Shown: piece after piece, positions 46,131-58,828 of the stretch | How positions within the stretch are numbered: the stretch's first letter is position 1 | Layout of the letters: each line of letters starts with the position of its first letter | Source of the DNA: Branchiostoma floridae | Taxonomy: Eukaryota > Chordata > Leptocardii > Amphioxiformes > Branchiostomatidae | Direction: 5' to 3' | Length of the DNA: 64,000 nt | Assembly (NCBI RefSeq): GCF_000003815.2 | Contig: NC_049987.1 | Coordinates: 2,262,651 to 2,326,650, forward strand | The notes under the pieces: model-generated | What the model was told of the DNA's origin: nothing | What the model saw: only the letters and a program-made list of their open reading frames with translations | The model's database searches: none | Made by a program: the position numbers and the translations under genes

Positions 46131-48249
46131 CTAATCATCTGAAGGTCATGGCATTATCTGTTATGGGCGATGCGCTCTATATGCTGATGAGGGCGACCAG
46201 TATGGAAAGTCTTCTTTATATCATTATTAATACTGCATAAACTACACATGATATGATATTAATGTGGTCGCTATGTTCATGTTGTGACAAAGACATTATG
46301 AAGTGAAGGTATTGAAGCCAAAAGGCCAGTAACATTCTGTGCATAGTAAGAAAACAGTTTTTATACATATAGTTGTCAGGCACATGCCAGTAATCACGCA
46401 AACACACACAAATACACAACATCTCAACATATACCAATTACATCTCATGCAGGCCTGAGGTCTACGAACTCTTGTTCATTTTGTCCTGATTGATGGAATT
46501 CTCCGTCTACCAGACTTAATTCTTAACCTGCCAGCGTTTCAGCCAAGTTCTAGTGACAGGTTGTGATCCTCGACCTCCTTACTGAAACCCACCCAAAAGG
46601 CCACCCTCCCCCATTCTAGTTTTGTTTGTTACGACACAGCGGGATGCCGATTTCTTCTGGTAAACTAATACAATCTGGCTCGTATGTTACGTATTACCAT
46701 GACTTTGTTTGCTCACCATGCCAACGCCCGATCCCCAACGGCTGACTGCCCATATAAGGGCAAGCTCATTAATATTCATAAGCAAGGCACCCCTTATAAC
46801 CGAATACTGTGGCTGATTTGTCAGGGTTGATATCATAGGCTTTGCCGTGATTGTCAACCCTGAGTGTGAGGGTGTCTGTAGCCTAGTTTGATAGATTGTC
46901 TTCTTGGAAGAGTTAGGATGGGAGCTACTGGAAACATCTGATTGGTTTTGGTTTATCATAGGTTTGGTCGTTCTTTGTCTGTAGGGGTGAGGTTGGGGTG
47001 GGGGCTGAAATATTAGCCCACCAACCAATCCCGTTGCCCCTTTTCTGACCATTGGGTGTCACAGTAGCCTGTCACAATCACCTGTTGGCTGGCAATTGTA
47101 GAGTTAGCCGCTAGGAACACGATTTTAGTCAGCCGAGGATAGGTGGCATAATGGAACTAAACACGTCATCTGAAGAACCTGCGACTGCTTCCACTGTATT
47201 TGCAGAAAATGGGCAGAGGTAGCGACTCCCCCGGCCCTACTCTTTCCTGTCTTGCCCTTGGGTGGCATGGTTCGTGACAAATACAATGTGTAGAAATGAG
47301 CGCACCCTGAATGTCACCTGTCGTATCCAATCAGATACAAGATAATTATAAGACTTGCGGAAGTCGCAATGTTTTCAATCTATAAAAAAACCGCTGCACA
47401 ATTCTTACAAATGCATCCAAAAATCTATTCAGTAAAAGACAGACCTCTATTTCTGATACTTGACGCACAATATAAAATATATCGCTAAGTGGCAGTACTG
47501 TTGAGTCACTATGGGGTAACTATTGGGGAATATTGCGTTATTTGTTTCTTTTGAAAAAAAAAACAACAAAAAAACAACAACAACAAAAACGTCCCGCTTG
47601 CAACCGTTACCTCTAGATTCTTTTGCGTCACCTCTAGCTATATGTTCCGCTGGGATACATCATTCTGCGTTATCGAACAGATGCAAACAAATAAGGTCAA
47701 AGTAGCACTAAAGTGCAAGCCGGTCATTTAAATTCCACATACTAATAAACTTAACATAATTGAGAAATAAGTGAGAAAATTGGATTAAATAGTTGGCTTT
47801 TCTATGAGATTAAGGCTATGCTTGAGAAATCATATTGTACTGCGCTGGAATGGACTAATGACCTTAGGTAAGGTCAAGGACAATTTGACAATCCGAACCA
47901 GGACTCTGCTTTGACAACGCCAGGTTATTTATATTACATACATATGCTTCAACCGGCTCTTATTAACACCAAGATAAAAATAAGTACGGAGAAAATACAA
48001 CAAATTTAGCCCAAAGCCTTGATAAGTTTGTCCAAGCGTTTAGCCGTGGTTCTATTTTGACCCGGAAGTGAAATATGAGTGACCCTATTACGGACAACCA
48101 GATCAGTTGTTTGGTTGACCTGCCGTCTTTTGTTTCCTGAGTACACAAGCTTCTACATCGGGGTGCCTACATCAAGCGGACACTAGATACAGATAGTAGC
48201 AGCTGTTAAAATACTTCCCTACCAGTTGTATCCGATTAGTGCCCCAATA
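46131..48249. other. Spacer upstream of the acyl-CoA synthetase gene
   Basis: No gene is recognised. The frame at 46687-47052 (minus) is Pro/Ser/Thr-rich low-complexity sequence. A/C-rich simple sequence lies near 47555-47590. No TATA box is evident before the ATG at 48250. Confidence 0.4.
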
Positions 48250-49367
48250 ATGCACCCTTTACTCTTGAGACACTGGAGGCCCGCTACATTTTATGTTCGC
48301 CGTCTTCAAGTCAGCGCCTTTTGTACAAGTACTGGTAGCTCAAGGCCATCTGTTTCTTGTTTAGAAAAGTTCCTGCATGCTTCTGAGGTCAGACATGTGG
48401 CTACCACAAGGTACGTCTTCTTTTCTGTTTGCTGGTAACCTCCGTGTACGAGCTAAAATCTGGTGTATGCGAGGAGGGATGTTTGTGGTCATGCTATTTC
48501 TCGGGCTTATTTGCATATAAAAACCTCGACTTGTGTTTACTTAGAGGGCACACCTTACGAAAATACGACGAAACCATGATGATAGAGGTAGAAGGTAGAT
48601 AGCAAACTAAACTGACCGTACCAGATTAACATGGTATTAAGAAGCACTACAAAACATTGATTGAACTCCATGGGGGAATATCATATTTCATTGTAGCAAA
48701 GCCCGGCCTTCACCCTTTTATTCACGGTTCGCTGAGCAAACATAGCGGTGGATAGACTAACAAAAGGCTCCGCACTGAATAACATGTTCACAACCACCAT
48801 TTTGAAAATTCCGGGCTTGAGGTCAAATTGACTAAAGATGGTCATTTTAAAATGCAAACTAAAGGTAAACGGATTTATACGTGTCCTTTAAGTACTTAAA
48901 AACATAACGTTAGTTTGTTAATGTATATTCATCATGTTTATTAAATGTGTTTATTCATGGACTTACTTGACTTTACTTATGTCGGGTGTCGATCCTCTAC
49001 TACCACCCGAACCACAATTCATTATTAGGTCCCGAAGTTTTTCGAGTGTTAAAAATCCCGGCATACTGAAGAGCAGGTTTCCAGATGGCAACATTCCTGG
49101 GAACGAGACCTTGACCCAGTACGTCACACAACACTTTGATGACTATGGGAACGATGTCGCAATCGTAAGTTTTTTAACGGCACATATCAGTTATATTCAG
49201 TATGTTTTTTTTTTTTTTTTTTGTCTAGACTTAGTATAGCTTAGCATTAATGCTTTCGGGGTGGGGTCAATGATATATATCAATTAATGTCACCTTGCCC
49301 ATATCCGTATGTCTTACACATACACGGTTTGATTAGATAGAGTGTAAGGAATCACAACACTTTCACT

Positions 49368-49402
<35 letters not shown>

Positions 49403-52400
49403 TATATATTTTACTCCATAACACATATATACAAGGAAATCAGAACAGGGCTTGAAACTAAATGCATATTTTTTTCCCCGCTTTGTTAATGATCACCACT
49501 ATAACGGAAGAACGACTATTTACAAAATCTATTCCTGGAACTACCTAAATGGACAGGCTTGTTCTGAGGGGAAATGCCTCAAAATCCTACACAAGTTTGC
49601 AGCGACTTTCAGCAAGGAACTGATAAAACTTGGAAATATTGTTCTCAAGTTTTAAAAGTTTATCGTGCGTATATCGCCTTATCTGACAGTAACATCACAT
49701 GTACTAAATCATATCGCGTATGGATACTGCCACAAACCCACGGTATCCCTGTGCCGTATGATTGTGGGAAGTTTGCAACAATTGAAATAACACTATGTGG
49801 TTCTTCAAGTATTTTGGTTGTAACCAGCATACCTGCCACTCAGCGTAACACAACAAACCTAGGTCTTGGATTGTACAAAGGATTACACTATGGGGCGATA
49901 GATAAAACAGCTTGGCACCTGGTAAAACAAATAGACAGCTGAGTTGCACAAACAGAATGCTTAATCATTGCCTTGCTTTTTTTTTTCAGATAAACGGTGT
50001 TACCGGGGAGAGTTACACTTATCTGCAGCTGAAAGACTTGATTAGACGCTTCGGCAGCGCCCTCACGCGATTGGGATTCAAACAGCATGACGTGTTGGCT
50101 GTCTTCAGTCCGAACGTGCCAGAATACGCCATAGCGTTCTTCGGGGCTACGTCAGTGGGTGGCGTGGTAACCACTGCAAACCCAACGTACACAGCAGGTT
50201 TGTATATTTTACAGATTTGCGATAGCAAAACCTTTATTGTTTTTGTGGCGTCCATGTCGTCTAAGGGAATGTTGCATGATGGAAAGAGGTGTCGTCATTT
50301 TTTACGTGTTAATGATGACGTGGGATGGTTTTTGCTTGTTATTGCTGACTTGTACATTAGATTGGATTTTATTGATGATATTTGTCCGTTCTAAGTCATA
50401 GTGGATAAAATCACTTAATTCGGTCATCACTCTCTAATCCAGTCATTTACTCAGGAAATCAACAATATATTCATGTTTGCATTAATGCATTCATCTAGCA
50501 ACTCTTTCATTCAATAATTTTTTTATTCATCGATCAATCTGTTCACTTGCTTATTCACGTAACCACGAAGGCATTTACTAAACTCATTTACTCACTCATT
50601 CAGTCACTATGATAATATTTGTCAGTCACTATGATAATATTTGTCAGTCACTATGATAATATTTGTCAGTCACTATGATAATATTTGCACTCATGCATGT
50701 ATCCACTTACTTACTCACTTATTTACGCTCTCTGGTTTCCAATTGAGCGGCAAAAGAAAAAAAAAACTAATATACAAGTATACTCTTGTGGTATCCGGTA
50801 AAGTTGAATTTAATGACAAAAAGAAAACCATTCAGATTGTTCTCTACATTTTATTCAATCATTATTTTCTGACATTCTCGTAGATGAGCTGGCACACCAG
50901 TTGAGACATTCCAATGCTCATTACGTCATCACAGTACCGGAAGTGGCGGAAACTGTGAAAGCAGCCAAATACAAATGTCCAAACGTAAAAGTGAGTATTG
51001 ACTACAAGCACCTATGTAAATGTTCTTGCCGTTTCTTGTCACAACTATCAAATAGAATGTTAAATCTAAAAGTGAATGGGGAAAAAAGTTTCTCTATATG
51101 TATATGGACCTGTAAAATTTGCCGTACGCTAGAGTTGCGCAAATTGAGAGAATAAGAACCCGTGCAGCAAAAGTTGTTGTCGGTAAGACCCCCCTTCTAC
51201 TAGGCGGCGATCAATCTGCGCTCACACTGCGACCTAAACAGGATATGTGTAACTTTTTTTTATACTGTTTTTTTTATAGGGCATGTAAAAGTGTGACAGG
51301 CCTTAAAACAAAACACACAAAGTGTAAAAGAAAATTAGGTCGCAGAGAGAGCGCGGCAAGAGCGCCGTCCGAGTGGAAAGGGGTATGGCATATTCAAGCT
51401 GTAGCTAAACATAACCAGGAGATTCTGATTTTTGGTGACAGTTAAAGGAACTGTAGCAAAAAAAAAATATCAAAGACCTCCAAAAATTACTGTCAAGAAA
51501 ACTAAGTAAAACTGACAAACAGGATATCCTGCAGACAAAAAATAATTTGTTTGCTTTTTTGACTTAGGAAATCTTCGTCATCGGAAGTGACGTACCAGAA
51601 TGCCGATCTTTCTCCGAACTTCTTGAAGATGACGGCTTGGCCTTTCCTGCAGACGTGCCCGTGAACGTGACGGAGGACGTGGCGGTACTGCCGTACTCCA
51701 GCGGTACCACGGGGTTGCCGAAAGGAGTGGTTTTGACCAACAACAACATCGTCGCCAATCTCAGACAAATCATGTAAGTTCTCAAAGCCACTATGTGATA
51801 AATATCCCTAATAATAAGCGTATTTACTCTCCTATAGCCTAAGAATGTTATATTTTCGGATAAATAAATAAAAAACTACCCACCCTGAATCTTGATTTTA
51901 CATTGTTAAACTTGCATTGTTCAAGCACAATCGCCAACACCATCCCACCCGACCCCATTTTGTACGAACGTCATTGTGAATATAATGCATCTTTTAAAGA
52001 GAGTGCTCATTTAGGTCAGTATCACTGTATCTTTTCCTAGAATATAATAAAAAAAATTGATCAAGCAAACTTATCCGACGTCACAGGTATTTTTTCCTAG
52101 AAATTTTCAACTTGACTGTCCCAAAACTAGTTTTTTTCCCCTTTTTTTAGGACTATAGCCATAAAGTAAACCTGACCTTTGTTAAACCAAAGCAAATCGT
52201 TGGCAATACTTTATTACAGACACAAGGGGATGCTAGAATTTAACCGCCATGAGGACAGCCTGATCGCACAGTTGCCGTTCTTCCACATCTACGGGATGGT
52301 AGCCGTGCTGTCCTGCTGTCTCCGGCAGGGAGTCAAAATCGTCACCATCCCACGGTTTGAGCCCGAGCTGTACCTGCGCGTCATTCAAGACTACAAGGTT

Positions 52401-55400
52401 ATTTCGTATTTGATATTACAGAAACTGAGACGACGTTTCTTTTGAAAATGACACAAAATAAATGGAAGTATGCATTCTATACCGGCTGTACCATAATACT
52501 CATTATGGTGACCTGAATTTAACCCTCGTAATTTCCCTTATACCCAAAAACATCGTCAAATTATATGAATAATACAATGTTATGAAAGTCAAAAGAATAT
52601 CTTTAACACCTTGATATTTAAAAATGTTCTTATCTTAGTGATTACATATGATGCAAACCCCTTTTGTTTTGTCAAATTGTGTAAGACTTTAATGATAAGG
52701 AAAAACAATAATCATTGTGGTTAATCAAGAGAATCTTGGCACCACCGTGTTTAAACCGAAAGTAGTTAATTATGAACTTTGCAATTATTTTCATTTCTTA
52801 ATTCTAAATTATTGCCATTATATGTTAAGAAAAGTCGATTTTTGTAGTTCTAGATCAAGTTGTTCGGCAGCTAAACGACAATAACTATTGCACAGGTACT
52901 TTGTGACCCCCTATGGTCGGGATTCAGTCATACAATTTTTCTGTACCCTCCAGGTACCAACGGAGATAAACTTACCTGATTACTTGAATGTCTCTAACAA
53001 GCTGCTTCTATGCTGAACACAGGTAAACCGGGTGATGATGGTTCCTCCTATAGCTCTGTTCCTGTCCAAACACCCGCTAGTGGACCAGTACGACCTGTCT
53101 CATGTGAAGGATCTGATGTGCGCTGCAGCACCGATGGGTATAAACCTCACCATGGCTCTGCGGGATAGACTGAATCCTCAATCTCTAAGACAAGGTATCA
53201 CAAAACAATGTGTATTTCATAAGAATAGCCTCTCATCATGAACAGTACACCCGAATAAGCATTGTTCTACCTAGACATACAGGTAAGTATGGAATGTAAC
53301 GGCTGGATTGAAAGCACTATGTCTAAAAAAGTGGTGTGCCAAAGAAATTTCATTTTCAAGTGCTCATTAGACAGGACGAAAAAAACAAAAACATTTCTGC
53401 ATTGTTCAAATGAGTCTCCCTGATGCATACATACGTTTCCCCACATAATAACAATTTTCGCCTCTGCTTCCAACAAAGACGTCATATATTGTTTTTGCTA
53501 AAGAGGTTTTCTTTCTTTGTTTCCCTCCTAAAAGGTTACGGACTAACCGAGACTAGCCCTGTCACACACCTCTGTATGGAAGACGAGTTCGCACCTGGAG
53601 CAGTCGGTGTCATCATACCAAACACGGAGATTAAGGTAAAGTACTTAGATTACGTATAATCATGATCAAAGATACAATTGTATTTAATATTGTCATAATT
53701 CATCATACAGATGTATTAACCTAGGAAACAGATAGTACGTTCACTGAGGTTAAGGACTGAAGGGGCAAGCATCCGTAACAGTATAACTTTGCGTAGAAGC
53801 AGAACTCCGCGAACCAATGACCTCAACTGTTACTTTATATTAAATAGCAGAAAATGAGTACTTTGGTAAAAAGACAGACGTCGCTGACAAAAGTTGCTGT
53901 GGTCGAGGAATGGTATTTTACCTCACACCAGCACAACACCTCCTCAACTTTAAAAAACAAATTTCGGCGTGATTCTGTAAATAATACTATACATAACACT
54001 GCACCAATGCTTAAAATACCATTTTGGATTGTAAGATGGTTAATTTTGACCGTTTCACAGGTGATCCATACCGAGACTGGGGTGGCTCTCGGTGAGGGAG
54101 AGGACGGGGAAATCTGTGTCCGCGGACCGCAGGTCATGAAAGGCTACTTAAACAACCCTGAAGCAACAGCGGGGTGTATCGATGCTGAAGGCTGGTTCCA
54201 CACAGGTCAGTTAAACTAAAGGTCTCTTGAAAGTTTAGAAAATTATAACAGTTGAAAAAGCGTAATATTTTCAGTTTCCTTTTTTTACATTTATTAGTCG
54301 TACAGAATTATAGTGGTCTTGGTTGTTTGTCGTCAAACTTTTCCCATGAAAATAAGACACATTTACAACAACGACAGGGGTTCTAGTCAAGAAAATGAAA
54401 CCAAAACTACAGCAGATGTTTTCCGACGACAAAGGAAGCTTTGCAGACTATTCATTATGTTAAGAATTACTCGTAAAGATAATTGTGACTATTCAAAGAT
54501 AGAATAGAAAGTATCTACTCTATGTATTTTTGTAGCCTTTATGTATTTTTGGGCAGCAGCGTACTTGAAATAGTTTTCGTGTAGGAAATGGAACTTCATC
54601 ATCATACAACACAGATCTACCATCACAAGACTAAGAATCAATTGCCACAAATTACGAATCGAATCAGGAAGACATAACCACACTCGTCTAGATCAAAGAA
54701 TATGCCAATTTTGTAGTTTAGGGAAAGTAGAAGCTTAAGATGAAGTACATTTTACTATGGATTGTCCTTTGTATGATAGCGATAGGAACATTTTATTTGA
54801 CTATGTGTTAAGTAAATATCCCCACTTTAGATACTTTAATAGTAAAGAGAAATTTATATTCCTGACAGCTTTTGACAAACCAACTCTAACCAACCATACA
54901 GCTAGCTACATTTATACAATTACCAAGAAGCGAGAGGAAGTCGAATGTCCTAGAATAGATTAGACGCACATCTACATATATAGATGTGTATGATTGTTTC
55001 CATTGTTACATATATGTGATTCCTACCGTGTGACCTGTACTTAGCCCAGTGGGGCAAAAATGTGCAATAGAGGTCTTCATTCATTCATATAAATATGAAA
55101 TTTAATTACCTTTTACATATTACATACTGTAAGAATTTCTTTTCCTTCAGGTGATATTGGACATTACGATGACAAGGGGTACTTCTACATCGTTGATCGA
55201 CTAAAGGAGCTTATCAAGTATAAAGGGCTACAGGTATTGTTTTTCATTTATCTGTTTCTGATACATGGTAAAGCAAATGTAATTACTATTTTAACAGACT
55301 CTAGAACGGCTGTCAGAGAAACATTAGAATATTGTAACTATATAGCTGATAAAGTTACAAATGTGTAGATAGTCTCTTGTTTTCTGTACTTAACATTACT

Positions 55401-56916
55401 TCATGATCCAACCAAAAGCACTAATTTCAAATAATAGAACTAACCAAATGTGTGACTGCTTTATAATGAGTAGACAGTCCCATTTATGTTTCATCGTAGA
55501 TTTATATTATCAAAATCATACATAGCGTAAACACACGCTATGAAGGTAATGCTGAAATATAAACATCATCATAACTTTGTACATAAAGGCATTATCATGC
55601 ATTCAGCTATTTGATTTCCAGTAAATCGTAGCTCAAGCATTTTCAACAGTCCAAAAATCGTCTGCCGATTTATAAAATGTGCATTGCCATATAAATCTAT
55701 AATATTTTTAATTTAATATTTTACATCTATGTACACTTGAGCTACGTTATCTATGTACATTTGAGCTACGTTACATCAACATGCAAATACCGAGGGCAGA
55801 AATTGTCGGTATCATAACAGAAAGCATCACAGAATCGCCAACCCTTATCTTTCTGACTTATCGTCTTGAATCCAGTACTAGCCAGTCTAGATTCTTCCGA
55901 CTAGCCAGCAATACATCGTCATGTAGACACTGCATGAGGCCTTGCGATATAACAACAGTGTTGTTATTGAAGACCATTGTTCCATTACAGGTCGCACCTG
56001 CAGATCTAGAGGCTGTTCTGCTTGGCCATCCCGGGGTGCAGGACGTGGCCGTTATCGGGCTGCCCGATGACGAGGCCGGGGAGGTGCCCAAAGCGTTTAT
56101 CGTCAAAAAGACAGATGATGTCACGGAGCAAGAGATCGTAGACTATGTCGCAGGTACTGTTAGGGTCATGTCGAATATGTCCAAACGACAAGTTTAATAT
56201 AAGATGGAAGTTTATCTGCTTTGATAGAAGTCATTATTGAATTAGTTCAACTGTAATAACCAACACAAAAATGGACTCACCCAAATTTTCGACTTAACAG
56301 CACCAGTCTGGCAAGGAATGAAGTTAATGTTATACATAAGATTTTTACAATCCTCTCTGATCAGTGACGGTGGGGGCCATAGACTTCCCACAACGTAAGA
56401 CCCACTGCTTACTGAGTCACGTGTTCTACCTGCATAACATTGGATTGTTATTTCATTGTCAAATATTGGTGCTGTTTAGTCAAAAATTAGTCCAATTTTT
56501 GTGTTGGACATTACAGTTATAATAGTTCAAGCTTGATACATATTATATTTTGAATCAGCCTAAAAATAAAACAGAAACATATCATTGCTGGTATAGTTAT
56601 ATAAAACCTTGCCAAGATTGCGATTTTACAAAGTAACGTTTGCTGTTGTTGTATAGTTAACGTTATAGCAGTTATCGAAAATATATGGTTTCTTTTTGCA
56701 GGAAATATGTACCTATTACTAAACCCATTCCTCTTGAAAATCCCAGACCCCCTCCCCCTCTAGTGTTTCAATATGACATATTATCCTGTTATTTTTTCAG
56801 GCAAAGTGGCACCATTCAAGAAGTTACGTGGCGGAGTCGAGTTCGTGAAAGAAATTCCAAAATCTGCCAGTGGGAAAATCTTGCGGAGGACACTCAGGGA
56901 CAAGTCTAGAATCTAA
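48250..56916 (+). CDS. 4-coumarate-CoA ligase/luciferase-type acyl-CoA synthetase, complete
   Basis: Twelve exons join in phase to 591 codons plus stop: 48250-48410, 49029-49164, 49990-50197, 50884-50990, 51568-51773, 52220-52397, 53023-53194, 53535-53635, 54061-54205, 55151-55233, 55991-56153, 56801-56916. The enzyme class activates a carboxylate with ATP and transfers it to CoA. Core motifs appear in order: [11 protein letters not shown] (247-257, phosphate loop), [15 protein letters not shown] (390-398), [20 protein letters not shown] (472-491, hinge aspartate and arginine at 487-488), and [11 protein letters not shown] with the catalytic lysine near 579. Residues 1-60 are a basic extension compatible with a mitochondrial presequence, and the protein ends SRI, a weak peroxisomal-type tripeptide. 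The substrate cannot be told. A LINE fragment lies between exons 9 and 10. Confidence 0.93.
49370..49400. repeat. (CA)n microsatellite
   Basis: About 15 CA units in intron 2 of the acyl-CoA synthetase gene. Confidence 0.95.
50601..50688. repeat. 22-bp tandem repeat, four copies
   Basis: The 22-base unit cagtcactatgataatat plus ttgt is repeated four times almost without change in intron 3. It is surrounded by looser ttcactcatt-type repeats. Confidence 0.95.
54560..55090 (+). mobile_element. LINE 3' fragment
   Basis: The C-terminal Cys segment [14 protein letters not shown] is followed after a stop by [13 protein letters not shown], a readable end of ORF2, and the tail gacctgtacttagcccagtg, gcaaaaatgtgcaat, (ATTC)n. 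It is the best-preserved example of the family seen at 775, 1812 and 14340, and it lies inside intron 9 of the acyl-CoA synthetase gene. Confidence 0.82.
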
Positions 56917-57032
56917 TTGACTTTCTTTTTTAACTGGCCCTATGCGTTTATATCGAAATGCATAAGATAGGAGCTAGTCTTGTGACTTGTTGGCTTTACT
57001 GTTAAGGTTGTGTATGTTGGAAGCCGACGACA

Positions 57033-57038
57033 ATTAAA
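57033..57038 (+). promoter_or_regulatory. Candidate poly(A) signal ATTAAA
   Basis: ATTAAA lies 117 bases after the stop codon of the acyl-CoA synthetase gene, in an A-rich context. No other canonical hexamer is closer. No transcript evidence is available. Confidence 0.4.
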
Positions 57039-58619
57039 ATTGATAATGTGACGTGGTTACAGTATGGTTACAACACAGTAAAATACATTTTGTTCTATAT
57101 AACAAAGAGCATTGCAAAAATATCTGCATTTTAGATTCAATTTTCAAGGCGACTAAAGGAAAACAACAGAAATTACACAAGGTCTACCTCCAGACTCCAA
57201 TTTTTAAAACACCGCTGAAATGCGTTTTCAATGAATCATGTATGCTATGATTAAGAAAAAATGATTGTCAACATATGTGAAATGATGTTCAAAATATTGA
57301 AATGAATGTCTTCACGGGTCACGCAAAGACATTGCATACAAGTTACATCTAATGGAAAGCGTTACTTATCTGGTAGATAAAGTGATGGTTCTATATACTT
57401 TCAGTAAATCAATATAAATGCACTCTAAATATATTACAATGCGTATCAAACTACAATCTATGCTGTAAACACATGACCCATAGTGATATTGATATAGTTC
57501 TTTGTTTCAAGCTTGTTGAGGTGGGCGAACGTCCTTTTGGATTTGATTTTTCTTACACATTGTTAACCATGAAGCGGCATTCAGAATCGATTTAGTTTTA
57601 TGAACCATTAGAGATATGCACCAAAGGATGTAACAGAGAATAAAAATGGAATATATAAAGTGTCTCCTGGACCTATATCTGTGGCACACATGGGCAAATC
57701 AGCAACATAACAACTGTCATGTGGACGCATGTAGTTAAATTGGTGATTTCGGGCTGTTAGTTTGCAACAGGTTGGGCCTCTGTAAGGACCCCACTTACGT
57801 ATGTTTATACGTATTTTTTTCAACCTGTATTTTTCATTGTATTCAATGCATGATTCCATTACATTCAAAGACGATGTTAAAAATCAACGCCTTTGTGTAG
57901 CATCATGTAGTATGTAACAAAAAAAAAACGTAGAAGAACTTTGTTACAACAAGTTTAGGAAATATCACATAGTAAGAGTTATTTTTACATGTTCTATTCA
58001 TGCAACTTTCTTAGTAATAAAAAAATTTCTGTGTACAATTATGATAAAATGTAGAATCTTAATTATGCATATTCAAACCTCTTGTCATATTTAGCATTGA
58101 TACTGGTGAGCTTGTGTTTTGAAACAGCACATACGATGGGAAAAATACTTAGAAGTAGATCTATGGTCGGCAACAGACAAATTTAGAAATAGTGACCGCT
58201 CTCTTGAAATTGAGAAAGGGCGGTACGGGTTGGTAGCAGTGTGTGACAGAATGTGATTGAAATGCAGTACTAAAAATAATAACATATTGACTAATACCGA
58301 TTACATAGTAACCCCGAATAAAACATCTAAATATATCGAATTTTCATATATATTGTACCCTTTTGTCTTCCAAACCGTATAGAACTGCACAAAAAATTAA
58401 AACCCTGTCAAATACCCATGATATCTAAGCCATGTACATGGCAAGCCATGACGATCATAAATACTCATAACAGATTACATTATTAACTTCAAAATAAACG
58501 TTAAAATATCCAACAATTAATCAACTCAGCACGAATGAATAGAGATTCAATTCTAGGCCGTTCTATGTGTTACCATTTTTTGCCTTCTGATCACTCTAAT
58601 ACTCTTAAAGTCTGCCATG
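57039..58619. other. Spacer between convergent genes
   Basis: No gene is recognised. A weak echo of a LINE C-terminal segment may lie near 58110-58250. Confidence 0.4.
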
Positions 58620-58776
58620 ATGAGATCGTTGATGACCAGCCTATTCTGTGGTGTATATGGTGTTGTAACGCATGGAAATTTGCTATAACCACACCATTAT
58701 TCGGTTGTTATAGCAAATGACCATGTGTTACTACATTATGTACATCTCGGGGCGGGTCATCAACCATTTATTATTT
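58620..58776. mobile_element. Foldback MITE, copy 2
   Basis: This is a relative of 147-336: gatgaccagcctattctgtg then gtgtatatggtg on the left, and tacatctcggggcgggtcat then caaccatttatta on the right. The inner arms aaatttgctataaccacacc and ggttgttatagcaaat are complementary. The right terminus places a TTTATT (AATAAA on the minus strand) just 3' of the transporter gene. Confidence 0.75.
58767..58772 (-). promoter_or_regulatory. Candidate poly(A) signal AATAAA of the SLC6-like gene
   Basis: AATAAA on the minus strand, 57 bases downstream of the transporter stop codon, lies within the terminal repeat of the foldback MITE. Position fits; use is unproven. Confidence 0.5.
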
Positions 58777-58828
58777 AATGTCTTAGAGAACTAATATTCA
58801 AAGACGCATACAGCGAGTAGCTTCCCTA

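Noticed and set aside
46687-47052. Minus-strand frame of 121 codons
   Set aside because: Low-complexity Pro/Ser/Thr composition, no domain, no splice context, inside repeat-rich spacer.
50601-50688. Four 22-bp repeats as a possible CRISPR-like or regulatory array
   Set aside because: The repeats are contiguous with no spacers, an ordinary intronic minisatellite.
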